Shown: in pieces, positions 29,043 to 38,324 of the stretch
How the letters are laid out: each line of letters opens with the position of its first letter
Position numbering within the stretch: position 1 is the stretch's first letter
Assembly (NCBI RefSeq): GCF_023015885.1
Contig: NZ_JALKBE010000002.1
Span: 612,991 to 676,990, forward strand
Length of the DNA: 64,000 nt
Direction of reading: 5' to 3'
Origin: Aliiroseovarius sp. S1123
GTDB taxonomy: Bacteria; Pseudomonadota; Alphaproteobacteria; Rhodobacterales; Rhodobacteraceae
Notes under the pieces: model-generated
Told to the model about the DNA's origin: nothing
Database searches by the model: none
Seen by the model: the letters and a program-made list of their open reading frames with translations, nothing else
Position numbers and translations under genes: made by a program

Positions 29043-30401
29043 TTAGCCTCGGACGCCGATGCGCGAAGACTGGAGCCAGAAACGCCACGACATGAAGGCG
29101 CCTGCGCAGAGTAGGCCCAGAAGCAGCCCCCACCAGACGCCCACCGCGCCAAAGCCCAGCGTGATCCCCAGCACATAGGACGATCCCATCCCGACCAGCC
29201 AATAGCTGAGGCTGGCGATGATCATTGGCACCCGCGTGTCCTGCACCCCGCGCAGAAGCCCCATGGCGATGGCCTGTGCGCCGTCGGCGAATTGGAACAG
29301 AGCGGCAACCACAAGGAGCGAGGTGCCAAGGACGACGATCTCGGTGCGCAAGACCTCGGCCGGGTCCAGGAACAATTGGATCAGCGGCGCGGGGAAGACC
29401 AGGAACAGAATGACGGTCAGCCCACCAAACAGGACGGATGCCAAGGTCACGGCCAGCGCACCGCGGCGCAGACCCAGTTCATCCTTGCGGCCTAAGGCAC
29501 GCCCGGCCCGTACTGTGGCCGTCATCGACAGGCCCAGATGCACCATGAAGAACAGTGCAGTGATCTGAAGCGCAATCCCATGGGCCGCCAGTTCCAACGT
29601 GCCAATCAGCCCCACAACGATGGTCGAGGCCGAGAACATCCCAACCTCGGCCAGGGTTGTCATTCCGATGGGAATGCCCAGTTTCAGCAGGTCGATCAGG
29701 GCCTCCCAATCTGGTTTCCACAGACGTTGGAACAAGGCTTGTTCCGGGTTCAGGCGCGCGGCATAGACCCACAATACAATCCCTGCTGCGATCTGAATTG
29801 TGACCGAGGCAATCGCCGCGCCGCGCACACCCAACTCGGGCGCGCCCCAATTGCCGAAGATCAGTGCGTAGTTGATGACCCCGTTCATCACCGCAGCAAT
29901 CACCGTCGCCCAAAGGACGATGCGTGCGTGTTCCAGCGCGGACAGGTAGCTGCGCAAAGACATCACGATCAAAGACGGGATCATGCCAAAGCCAGCAATC
30001 CGCAGATAGTCCTGCGCAATCAGGCTAAGCGCTTCATCCTGCCCCATCGCCTGGAGGATCGGGCCAGACATCCACATCAGGGGCAGTACCACCAGCGCAA
30101 ATCCCACCGAGATCCACAGTGCCATCCGCGTCAGGCGTCGAACGCGCACCTCGTCCCCGGCCTCTTCCGCCTCGGCCACCATCGGCATCAAGGCAAACCC
30201 TGGTCCCGCCCCCATGATCAGGAAAATGAAAAAGAACGTGCCCGCCAGTGTGACGGCGGCCAGTTCCTCGACCCCGTACCAGCCCAGCATGATCGTGTCG
30301 GTGATCTGCACCGAAAACTGCGCCAGTTGCGAGGCCACCAAAGGTGTGCCCAGAACCAGAACTGCGCGCATGTGTTGAGGGAGAGTCATTACCTGTGTCA
30401 T
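29043..30401 (-). CDS. MATE family efflux transporter (NorM-like)
   Basis: 452 residues with about 12 membrane segments in two halves. The first half has TPLVASQLAQFSVQITDTIMLGWYG and AAVTLAGTFFFIFLIMGAGPGFALMPMVAEA. The second half repeats the pattern at LLKLGIPIGMTTLAEVGMFSASTIVVGLIG. Members export drugs or cationic compounds in exchange for Na+ or H+. It probably starts at MTQVMTLPQ, after GGTGGAGA. Confidence 0.9.
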   Translation of the reverse strand: MTQVMTLPQHMRAVLVLGTPLVASQLAQFSVQITDTIMLGWYGVEELAAVTLAGTFFFIFLIMGAGPGFALMPMVAEAEEAGDEVRVRRLTRMALWISVGFALVVLPLMWMSGPILQAMGQDEALSLIAQDYLRIAGFGMIPSLIVMSLRSYLSALEHARIVLWATVIAAVMNGVINYALIFGNWGAPELGVRGAAIASVTIQIAAGIVLWVYAARLNPEQALFQRLWKPDWEALIDLLKLGIPIGMTTLAEVGMFSASTIVVGLIGTLELAAHGIALQITALFFMVHLGLSMTATVRAGRALGRKDELGLRRGALAVTLASVLFGGLTVILFLVFPAPLIQLFLDPAEVLRTEIVVLGTSLLVVAALFQFADGAQAIAMGLLRGVQDTRVPMIIASLSYWLVGMGSSYVLGITLGFGAVGVWWGLLLGLLCAGAFMSWRFWLQSSRIGVRG

Positions 30402-30452
30402 TCTCCACCTCTATTGTGGGGGATGCGGCGGAGCAAGCACAGAGTGTTGGCG

Positions 30453-31598
30453 CTATCGCAGCATCGCGAGCAGCGCTTTCGATGGTGTGCCTGTCACCCG
30501 AAGCCCACGCGCGCGCTGAAACGCCTCGATCGCGGCGAAGGTCTTTTTGCCCAAGACGCCATCGGCCTCGCCCGTGTCAAAGCCTGCGCGGGTCAGCCCG
30601 CGTTGCAGGGCCTTTCGATCCTCTAGCGTCAGCCCGTGTTCATCTGGTCCGAACGATGCGCGCAGCGCGGGGCGCCCGACCAGTCGGTCGGACAGATGCC
30701 CGACGCCAATGATGTATTTCTGCGCGTTGTTGTAGCGGGCCAGAACCGCGTAGTTGTGATACACCTCAAACACCGGGCCACTGTCACCTGCAGACTTGAC
30801 CACGCGGCCCCTGCCCGACGGCGCACGCCCGGTGATCTCTTCGCCCCATCTTTGCCCGCGTTGCCAGCCGGATCGGCTGAGATAAGCAGCGGTCGAGGCC
30901 AGCGCGTCCGTGGGGTCATCCGACCAGATATCTGCCTTGCCGTCGCCGCGGAAATCCACCGCATAGGCAAGATAGGACGAGGGGATGAACTGCGTGTGTC
31001 CCATTGCCCCTGCCCAGCTTCCCACCATACGCGCGGGTGTGATGTCGCCGCGCGCAAGGATCTTGATCGCGGCGGCCATCTGTCCTTCGAAGAAACGGCC
31101 ACGTCGCCCGTCAAAGGCCAGCGTCGCCAACGCGGACATTACCGGCACATCGCCGCGTCGTTCTCCATAACGGCTTTCCACGCCCCAGACGGCGACGATC
31201 ACCTCTTTCTCGACGCCATATCTGGCTTCAAGCCGGTTCAGCAGGCTTGCGTGTTTAGACAGCATGGCGCGCCCCTTCGCAATCCGCGCGTCCGAGGCGG
31301 CGATGGCCAAGTAATCCTCGAACGAGCGCACGAATTCGGTCTGAGTGCGGTCGCGTTCCACCACGCCGGGCAGATAGCCCACATCGCGGAAGGCTCGGTT
31401 GACGGCGTTGGCGGGCAGCCCTCGCGCGATCATCCGTTTCCTGGCCCCAAGCACCCAAGCGTCAAACCGTGCATTGCGCACAGCGCGCATTCCACCAGAC
31501 GCACTGCGCGGAACGCTGCTTACTGCGCCTCCAGATTGGCAAGCCCCAAGAGTAACAGCCGACAAACCGGCCAGAATGAAACGTCTGGAATGGGGCAT
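30453..31598 (-). CDS. Lytic murein transglycosylase (MltB-like) with peptidoglycan-binding domain
   Basis: 381 residues. The N-terminal signal has a lipobox-like LGAC (Cys20), so it is probably an outer-membrane or periplasmic lipoprotein. Residues 40-310 are an SLT_2 (MltB) domain with the catalytic Glu in WGVESRYGERRG and the segment GAMGHTQFIPSSYL. The end (about 320-381: LQRGLTRAGFDTGEADGVLGKKTFAAIEAFQRARGL) is a PG_binding_1 domain. It cleaves glycan strands in the wall. Confidence 0.92.
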   Translation of the reverse strand: MPHSRRFILAGLSAVTLGACQSGGAVSSVPRSASGGMRAVRNARFDAWVLGARKRMIARGLPANAVNRAFRDVGYLPGVVERDRTQTEFVRSFEDYLAIAASDARIAKGRAMLSKHASLLNRLEARYGVEKEVIVAVWGVESRYGERRGDVPVMSALATLAFDGRRGRFFEGQMAAAIKILARGDITPARMVGSWAGAMGHTQFIPSSYLAYAVDFRGDGKADIWSDDPTDALASTAAYLSRSGWQRGQRWGEEITGRAPSGRGRVVKSAGDSGPVFEVYHNYAVLARYNNAQKYIIGVGHLSDRLVGRPALRASFGPDEHGLTLEDRKALQRGLTRAGFDTGEADGVLGKKTFAAIEAFQRARGLRVTGTPSKALLAMLR

Positions 31599-31692
31599 AA
31601 AATCACCTGCACTGCTAGTATACGAAGCGCTCCGGGGTTCGTGCGCTATTCTATTTTCTCCAGACTACTGCGTTTAAACATAGGATTGAATG

Positions 31693-31717
31693 AAAAAGGG
31701 GCGCAGATCGCGCCCCT
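31693..31717 (-). terminator. Terminator of ppk2
   Basis: Stem AGGGGCGC / GCGCCCCT with loop AGATC. On the minus strand the A tract at 31693-31697 gives a T run. Confidence 0.85.
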
Positions 31718-31740
31718 ATCATTCAATGCTGTTCGACGGA

Positions 31741-32694
31741 TCAACCGCGACGTTGATCCGGATGCAGGCTTGCGCCCAAGATATGGTCCGAGTTGTGGAT
31801 CACTTGGCTGGCATGTCCAACGATCAGCGGATCAGGAGAGCGCACCAGATTATAATCCTTGTCCGGATAGTCGACGGTCGAGAGGAAGTGGCGCATGCAC
31901 TCCAGACGCGCGCGCTTCTTGTCGTTCGACTTGATGATCGTCCACGGCGCATCGGCGGTGTGCGTATAGAAGAACATCGCCTCTTTTGCTTCCGTGTAGT
32001 CATCCCATTTCGACAGGGACGCCACGTCGACCGGACTAAGCTTCCAGCGCTTAAGCGGGTCATCCTTGCGGCTGTCAAAGCGGCGTTTCTGCTCTTCGCG
32101 GGTGACCGAGAACCAGTACTTGTACAGACGAATGCCCGAGCGGGTCAGCATGCGTTCATATTCAGGCGTCTGGCGCATGAATTCCAAGTATTCGCTTGGA
32201 TTGCAGAAGCCCATCACGCGCTCAACACCCGCACGGTTGTACCAAGAGCGGTCATAAAAGACCATTTCGCCTTCGGTCGGCAGCTGGCTGATGTACCGCT
32301 GATAGAACCACTGGCCACGCTCTTCGTCAGTCGGCTTGTTCAGCGCAACAACGCGCGCTTCGCGAGGGTTCAGGTGCTCCATGAAGCGTTTGATCGTGCC
32401 ACCCTTACCGGCCGCGTCACGGCCTTCGAACAGAAGCACGAACTTCTGACCCGTTTCGCCAACCCAGCGCTGCACTTTCAGAAGCTCGGCCTGCAGCAGC
32501 GCCTTCTCGGTTTCGTATTCCTTGCGACCCAGCTTGGTGTCATAAGGATACTTGCCGTTCTCAAATGTCTCGCGGATCTGATCTGCGCTTACTTTCGGAA
32601 ACGGTTTTGCCACGGGCTTGGCTTCGGCTGCAGGCTGGGCTGCCGCTTTTGCTGCGGTTTTCGGCGCACTATTACGGGTCTGGCTCACACTCAT
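31741..32694 (-). CDS. ppk2: Polyphosphate kinase 2
   Basis: 317 residues. After a Lys/Ala-rich N-terminus comes the single P-loop domain of short (class I) PPK2: Walker A EGRDAAGKGGTIKR, the lid region with NKPTDEERGQWFYQRY, Walker B FYDRSWYNRAGVERV and the motif KYWFSVTREEQKRRF. PPK2 uses polyphosphate to phosphorylate nucleoside diphosphates (or the reverse). The start has AAGGAGAGACG. The gene stands alone with its own terminator. Confidence 0.95.
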   Translation of the reverse strand: MSVSQTRNSAPKTAAKAAAQPAAEAKPVAKPFPKVSADQIRETFENGKYPYDTKLGRKEYETEKALLQAELLKVQRWVGETGQKFVLLFEGRDAAGKGGTIKRFMEHLNPREARVVALNKPTDEERGQWFYQRYISQLPTEGEMVFYDRSWYNRAGVERVMGFCNPSEYLEFMRQTPEYERMLTRSGIRLYKYWFSVTREEQKRRFDSRKDDPLKRWKLSPVDVASLSKWDDYTEAKEAMFFYTHTADAPWTIIKSNDKKRARLECMRHFLSTVDYPDKDYNLVRSPDPLIVGHASQVIHNSDHILGASLHPDQRRG

Positions 32695-32806
32695 TCGCGT
32701 CTCTCCTTCATTGTCCGGTTTGCCTCTAACAAACCGGGCCGCAGCGCGCCTTGATCCGCATCAAGAAATTCAAAGATGTTCAGGCCTATCCCGCAAAACC
32801 GACGAA

Positions 32807-32834
32807 AAAAGGCCCTCCGACGGGAGGGCCTTTT
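32807..32834. terminator. Bidirectional terminator
   Basis: A stem centred on GGCCCTCC / GGAGGGCC, extended by A-T pairs, with A tract before and T tract after. It serves the minus-strand beta-helix gene and can act in both directions. Confidence 0.85.
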
Positions 32835-32844
32835 CTTTTGCGTG

Positions 32845-35136
32845 TCAGACGGGTTTGTCCGTGCGCAGCGTCACATGCACCGTCCCGCGCACTGGCTTTG
32901 ACCATTGAAGTTGTGCCAGTTTCGCGCCGGCCCCCTGATTCACCAGAACATGCGGATTGTCCCATACCAGATTGTTGGAACTGTCCCGCAGATCGCCTTC
33001 GATCACCACAGAGCTGACCGTCCGGGCATTTCCACCAAACGGGAAAAAGGCCGAGCCATCCAAGCTCCAAGTACTGGCTTCCGTGTTTTGATTGAACTCG
33101 AGCGTCACCGGCGAGATCGTCCTCTGATCGACCCCCACGAAGGCATTGTCCTTGAAGGTCACGTCACGCATGCTCCAACCGTCCAAGGTGCCATGAGTGG
33201 TCGACACGCTTTCGACCCGATCAATACGTCCATTCAGCGACCGGAAAGTGTTGTTGCTGACATGCAGGCCCGACAGGTAATGCCCGGTTCCGAACGGTTT
33301 GATCATGATCCAAGTGAACCAGGGCGCAACATCATTTGCGGTAAAGATGTTGTCTGTGATCGTCATCCCACCAAAGGCATACTCGTTGCTGAAATCTGGC
33401 TCGGCGTCATGTTCGTTGTTCCACTCGACCATGCAATTATCGATGTAATTTCCGGTCAGTACGGTTTTGTTGTTTTCAAGGGTAAACACGATGCCCGCCA
33501 CGCGCGGACCATCCGTGACCTCGTCCCCCTGATACAGGTGATTGCCCTGAATAATATGGCCCGAGCCATACATCACCATCGACGTCCCCATGCGTTGGAA
33601 CTGCGTGTCTCGGATCTTGGAATCGTTGGCATTCACATTCACCGCCACAGACACGCGGTCCGTTGCGGCGGTACTTTGCTCGGCCGAGATGAACTGGCAG
33701 CGATCCACCTGAAGCCCCTGACAGGCCCGCCCGGTCGAGCTGATCCCGTGGTTCTTGGGTTTGATGAAGTGACAGTCCTGGAACACCATGTTCTCGCCGT
33801 TGCGCGCCAGCATCACTGCCGAAGCATGCGAGTTACATTGGAACTCGATCTCGATCATGTTCAGGCGGCGCAGCTCGGCGAACCCGCCGAAATCCAGCAC
33901 ATATTTGTGTCGGGTGAACGTATAGGTCTGGTTAGGATCTGCGCCCCAAAGCGGGCGGCTCAGCTCAAGCTCGGACGCGCTGACATCAACCGATTTCACA
34001 TAGACCTCACGCCCGACCCCGTTGCCGGTGACGATCGAGCCCGGCTGAATGGCTGAAATCCCCGGCACATTGGTCAGCTTCAGCGGGTTGGCCGGGCTGT
34101 ACTGCGCCGTTGACGTCGTCACCTCGTCATCCCAGGCAGCGCCCCCGATGACGTAGAACTGACCGTTACGGATCGCGCGCCGGATCAGGAACGTGTCCGA
34201 CGTCGCATACGCCGCCTGCATATCAATGGGTTCAGTCACGTCAATGCGGCGTCCGCCCATGTCCAGAACCTTGTGGTCGGCATAGTGCAACAATGCCTGA
34301 AACGCCTTGCGGAAGCCCAGAAGCTCACTGCCGAACGCATCGATATAGTTGGGCAAATCGAAGCTTCGTGTCATGGACAGATACACATCGTCTGCCATCG
34401 TCACGGTGCCTTCAAAGCGGATATCCGTGTGCAAGGTCAGGTTCGCACCGATGTAGAAAACACCTTCGGGCACAAGCAGGGTCCGCCCGCCGGCAGCCGC
34501 ATCGGCGGCCTCGAACGCGGCGCGGTCATCGGTGACGCCGTCCCCGACCGCTCCGAAATCGCGCACATCGACCCAGTCCATCATATCACGGAGATAGGCA
34601 CCGGTGACGTCCTCGATAATGATGTCGTCAATACGCACCGCCGCACCATTCGACCCGGTCAGATCCAGCCCAACATGGGCATAGGCGACATCTGCGCCCC
34701 ACACCATATCAACGCTCGACCGGCTGCCCGACCCGATGATGGCCGAGATCTCGACCACCTCACCATAAGAGGTCAGCGCGACCTCAGGCCCAGTTTCGAC
34801 ATAACCAGTGGCGTGACCACCGCCCGACAGGCTGGGACGCGTCGCAATACGGACCGACGGCAACGGGCCCGAGATCGCCTTGACCCGCGCGCGCACACGC
34901 AAATAACAGCCCTGCTCGAATGGCGTTTGCCCCATATAGCGTAGCGTCTGAGTATTCTGGTCCTTGAACAGCTCAAGACAACTGTCGAAATCCTGATCCG
35001 CCGGTACGATGGCCGCATTTCCTGCCCCGTCATAGGTCAGGCTGCCGGGGGTGCCATCCTCGCTTGACCAAACATCCAGCCCGTCCGTAAATTCAGGCGG
35101 CATGAACACCACCCCTTCGGTAATCGCCTTGTTCAT
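32845..35136 (-). CDS. Right-handed beta-helix protein (pectate lyase/GH28-related), 763 aa
   Basis: A large protein without a signal peptide. Residues about 1-155 form a carbohydrate-binding-like or lectin-like beta region (CYLRVRARVKAISG). From about 160 (MMDWVDVRDFGAVGDGVTDDRAAFEAADAAAG) it has the pectate lyase superfamily/GH28-like start. This is followed by parallel beta-helix repeats with Asn-rich turns (VINVNANDSKIRDTQF-like, GNHLYQGDEVTDG, TGNYIDNCMVEWNNE). It could be a polysaccharide-processing enzyme or a phage tail-spike-like protein. No neighbours suggest its substrate. Confidence 0.75.
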   Translation of the reverse strand: MNKAITEGVVFMPPEFTDGLDVWSSEDGTPGSLTYDGAGNAAIVPADQDFDSCLELFKDQNTQTLRYMGQTPFEQGCYLRVRARVKAISGPLPSVRIATRPSLSGGGHATGYVETGPEVALTSYGEVVEISAIIGSGSRSSVDMVWGADVAYAHVGLDLTGSNGAAVRIDDIIIEDVTGAYLRDMMDWVDVRDFGAVGDGVTDDRAAFEAADAAAGGRTLLVPEGVFYIGANLTLHTDIRFEGTVTMADDVYLSMTRSFDLPNYIDAFGSELLGFRKAFQALLHYADHKVLDMGGRRIDVTEPIDMQAAYATSDTFLIRRAIRNGQFYVIGGAAWDDEVTTSTAQYSPANPLKLTNVPGISAIQPGSIVTGNGVGREVYVKSVDVSASELELSRPLWGADPNQTYTFTRHKYVLDFGGFAELRRLNMIEIEFQCNSHASAVMLARNGENMVFQDCHFIKPKNHGISSTGRACQGLQVDRCQFISAEQSTAATDRVSVAVNVNANDSKIRDTQFQRMGTSMVMYGSGHIIQGNHLYQGDEVTDGPRVAGIVFTLENNKTVLTGNYIDNCMVEWNNEHDAEPDFSNEYAFGGMTITDNIFTANDVAPWFTWIMIKPFGTGHYLSGLHVSNNTFRSLNGRIDRVESVSTTHGTLDGWSMRDVTFKDNAFVGVDQRTISPVTLEFNQNTEASTWSLDGSAFFPFGGNARTVSSVVIEGDLRDSSNNLVWDNPHVLVNQGAGAKLAQLQWSKPVRGTVHVTLRTDKPV

Positions 35137-35335
35137 CAGGTTCCCTTTCAGGTCGAAATCCACGCAATGCCCCGCGCAGACGCGTTGGGCGCGCAGGACG
35201 GGGCGAGAAACGTCAAAAGGGGTACGCGGTGGGGGTTAACGGGCGTTAAGACGGGCGTGCGTTGCACAGGGACCAGAATAGAAAACGGCGCCCGATCTCT
35301 CGGACGCCGCCAACCATTTCAATGCCTTGCAGGTC

Positions 35336-36982
35336 TTACTTCACCAGCTCCCCAGCCAGCGCTTTGTCGATCAGGGCGGCCGTTTCCTCGGCCCCATAAA
35401 GAGCCGCGAAGCCCCCGAAACGCGGGCCTTGGCTGGCGCCCAGCAGCACTTCATAGAGTGCCTTGAACCAGTCGCGCAGGTTTTCGAACCCGTGCAGCTT
35501 GCCCAGCGCGAAGACGACGGACTGCAGGAACTCGTCCGATCCGAAATCGACTTCAGGCAGCGGATCTTCGTTGCCCATCATCTCGTTTTTGCGCGCAACC
35601 GCGTCCAGCGCAATGTCACCATCTCGCAGCGCTTTCGCCAGCTCTTCCAGCGCGCCACGTTCTTGATCGGTGGGCAGGCGGAAGACCTTCGCGGGCTCTA
35701 CAAAGTCCTCGTAATACTTCACAGCATAGCCGGCCGCCGCATCCAGATCCGGATGGGTTTCCGGCGTCGCGTCCGGCGCATAGCGCTGGATGAAGCCCCA
35801 CAGCTGTGCCTTGTCGTGGGCCGAGGCTACCGACGCCAGATTCAGCAGCATCGAGAACGGCACAACCATGTTCGACACCGGCACATCGCCGCCGTGGATG
35901 TGCCATACCGGGTTGTTCAACTGCTGCTTCAGATCCTGCTTGTGATAGGCATTCAGCTGCTGGTGATATTCGTCCATCGCCTTGGGGATCACATCAAAAT
36001 GCATCCGTTTCGCGGTTTTGGGCTTTAGGAACATAAAGTATGCCAAGCTCTCGGTCGAGGCATAGGTCAGCCATTCGTCGATCGAAATCCCGTTACCCGA
36101 GGTTTTCGAGATTTTCTGCCCGTTTGCATCCAGAAACAGCTCATAGGTAAAATGCTCTGGCGCCCGCCAGCCAAGAATACGACAAATGCTGTCATAGATC
36201 GGCGTGTTGGTGCTGTGGTCCTTGCCGTACATTTCGAAGTCTACTTCCAGCGCAGCCCAGCGCGCGCCAAAGTCCGGCTTCCACTGAAGCTTTACGTTTC
36301 CGCCGGTGACAGGCAGCGTCCATTCCTTGCCGTCTTCATCGTCAAAGGTGATCGTGTGGTTCTTGGCGTTCACCTCTTTCATCGGCACGTACAGAACGCG
36401 ACCGGTTTCCGGGTGGATCGGCAGGAAGATCGAATAAGTCTGGCGACGCTCTTCGCGCAGAGACTTCAGCATCACTTCCATGACCTCGTCGTATTTCTCG
36501 ACGGCACGCTTCAGCACTTCGTCAAACTGGCCCGACTGATAAAACTCCTGTGCAGAATAGAAGTCGTATTCAAACCCGAACGTATCCAGGAACCGGCGCA
36601 GCATGGCGTTGTTGTGATGGCCAAAGCTTTCGTGGGTGCCGAACGGATCGGGCACGCTGGTCAGCGGCTTTTGCAGGTGTTCATGCAGGCTTTCTGCATT
36701 TGGTACGTTGCCCGGCACCTTGCGCATCCCGTCAAGATCGTCCGAGAAACAAATCAACTTGGTTGGAATATCCGAGATCACTTCGAACGCGCGCTGGATC
36801 ATCGTGGTGCGCGCGACCTCGCCAAAAGTGCCGATATGGGGCAGACCCGACGGGCCATAGCCCGTTTCAAACAGCACATACCCCTTCTCTGGTGCGCCCT
36901 TCTGGTAACGTTTGAGCACCCGGCGTGCCTCTTCAAAGGGCCAGGCTTTCGAACTCATCGCGGCGTCACGCATTTCGGACAT
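35336..36982 (-). CDS. lysS: Lysyl-tRNA synthetase, class I
   Basis: 548 residues of the class I (archaeal-type) LysRS found in alphaproteobacteria. The HIGH-type motif is [14 protein letters not shown] and the KMSKS-type motif is [11 protein letters not shown]. The C-terminal helical domain ends [25 protein letters not shown]. It charges tRNA-Lys. The start ([19 protein letters not shown]) was taken because AAAGGAAAG lies just upstream. Confidence 0.95.
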   Translation of the reverse strand: MSEMRDAAMSSKAWPFEEARRVLKRYQKGAPEKGYVLFETGYGPSGLPHIGTFGEVARTTMIQRAFEVISDIPTKLICFSDDLDGMRKVPGNVPNAESLHEHLQKPLTSVPDPFGTHESFGHHNNAMLRRFLDTFGFEYDFYSAQEFYQSGQFDEVLKRAVEKYDEVMEVMLKSLREERRQTYSIFLPIHPETGRVLYVPMKEVNAKNHTITFDDEDGKEWTLPVTGGNVKLQWKPDFGARWAALEVDFEMYGKDHSTNTPIYDSICRILGWRAPEHFTYELFLDANGQKISKTSGNGISIDEWLTYASTESLAYFMFLKPKTAKRMHFDVIPKAMDEYHQQLNAYHKQDLKQQLNNPVWHIHGGDVPVSNMVVPFSMLLNLASVASAHDKAQLWGFIQRYAPDATPETHPDLDAAAGYAVKYYEDFVEPAKVFRLPTDQERGALEELAKALRDGDIALDAVARKNEMMGNEDPLPEVDFGSDEFLQSVVFALGKLHGFENLRDWFKALYEVLLGASQGPRFGGFAALYGAEETAALIDKALAGELVK

Positions 36983-37083
36983 GTGCTTTCCTTTCATCTC
37001 GCGCTTATTGCGCGTGAACATCTCCCTATTGCGAAGGGAGTTCGGGGTCAATATTCTGCACCGCAACAGAGGAGCAATTCCAA

Positions 37084-37506
37084 GTGCAAGATATTCCCCA
37101 TTCCCTGACCCCGCAGGACTGCTTGATCGCCGTGATGATGGCGGTCTCCGCCTCGGATGAAGAGATCACATCAGCGGAGCTTTTAACGATCGAGCGCATC
37201 GTCAATCACCTGCCGGTCTTCGCGACCTATGATCCCGACCGGTTCAAAACTGTATCGCAAACCGTGTTCGATCTGTTCGCAGTCGAAGATGGTCTGGACG
37301 CGCTCTTTGGCCTCGTGCGTGACAACCTGCCGGAAACCCTATGGGAAACTGCCTATGCGCTAGCTTGCGATGTGGCCGCCGCTGATGGCGTTCTGCAGGG
37401 CCCGGAACTGCGCATCTTGGAAGAGATCCGGTACGAGCTGAACATCGACCGGCTGCACGCTGCTGCCATTGAACGGGGCGCACGGGCACGCCATATGACG
37501 CTGTGA
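37084..37506 (+). CDS. TerB-like tellurite resistance family protein
   Basis: 140 residues starting at a GTG with GAGGAG about 10 bases upstream. The all-helical TerB fold is seen in the two acidic motifs [19 protein letters not shown] and [21 protein letters not shown], which are candidate metal-binding helices. No other ter genes are near, so a general stress or envelope role is likelier than tellurite resistance. It starts 100 bases from lysS, divergently. Confidence 0.85.
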   Translation: MQDIPHSLTPQDCLIAVMMAVSASDEEITSAELLTIERIVNHLPVFATYDPDRFKTVSQTVFDLFAVEDGLDALFGLVRDNLPETLWETAYALACDVAAADGVLQGPELRILEEIRYELNIDRLHAAAIERGARARHMTL

Positions 37507-37563
37507 CCATCGCGGCGCCAGCGCCGCATACCATGACCACAGTAACATATGGGAAGGGCCGTC

Positions 37564-38277
37564 ATGCTCGACAGCTTGAAGATTGACCAGTTTGAAATCA
37601 CCCAGCGTTGGCCGGCTAAAGACCCCAACGTTATCCAGCTTTATTCGCTGCCCACTCCAAACGGTATCAAGGCCTCGGCCATGCTGGAAGAGACCGGCCT
37701 GCCCTACGAGGCGCATCGCGTCTCGATCATGGATGGCGACCAGTTCACCCCCGAGTATCTGTCGTTGAATCCCAACAACAAGATCCCCGCAATCATTGAT
37801 CCCAACGGCCCGGACGGGAAACCCCTGCCCCTGTGGGAAACCGGCGCCATCCTGATCTATCTCGCTGAAAAGTCGGGGAAGTTCCTGCCCACCGACCCGG
37901 CGAAACGTGCCGAGGTGCTCCAGTGGCTGATGTGGCAGATGGGCGGCTTCGGCCCCATGTTGGGGCAGTTTGGATTCTTCTATGCATCCGGTGGGAAGGA
38001 CATCGAAGACAAGCGTCCGCTGGAACGTTACCGCGCAGAAGCCAAGCGCCTGCTGGGCGTTCTGGACAAGCGTCTGGACGGGCGCGAGGTCGTGGCAGGA
38101 GACGATTACTCGATCGCAGACATCGCCATCTGGCCTTGGGTTCGTGTGCTATTCACAGGCTATAACGCGGGCGATGCGCTGGAGCTTGAAAGCTTCTCGA
38201 ACGTCCTGCGCTGGCACACCATGTGCGCCGATCGCCCGGCTTCGAAAATCGCGGTGAATATGCCGCCGAAACCCTGA
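37564..38277 (+). CDS. Glutathione S-transferase (nu-class/YfcG-like)
   Basis: 237 residues. The N-terminal thioredoxin domain has VIQLYSLPTPNGIKASAMLEETGLPYE and the glutathione-binding NNKIPAIIDPNGPDG and WETGAILIYLAE. The C-terminal helical domain is normal (DDYSIADIAIWPWV). The TPNG motif and the long N-terminal extension fit the nu-class with disulfide reductase activity. The start at 37564 is preceded by GGGAAGGG. Confidence 0.92.
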   Translation: MLDSLKIDQFEITQRWPAKDPNVIQLYSLPTPNGIKASAMLEETGLPYEAHRVSIMDGDQFTPEYLSLNPNNKIPAIIDPNGPDGKPLPLWETGAILIYLAEKSGKFLPTDPAKRAEVLQWLMWQMGGFGPMLGQFGFFYASGGKDIEDKRPLERYRAEAKRLLGVLDKRLDGREVVAGDDYSIADIAIWPWVRVLFTGYNAGDALELESFSNVLRWHTMCADRPASKIAVNMPPKP

Positions 38278-38301
38278 GAAGGGTAAGCTGTTAGAAGCGA
38301 T

Positions 38302-38323
38302 AAAGGGGCCGTGCGGCCCCTTT
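38302..38323. terminator. Bidirectional terminator between GST and dacB
   Basis: A perfect stem AAAGGGGCC / GGCCCCTTT with a GTGC loop. It lies between the convergent GST and dacB genes. The T tracts are short. Confidence 0.7.
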
Positions 38324-38324
38324 G

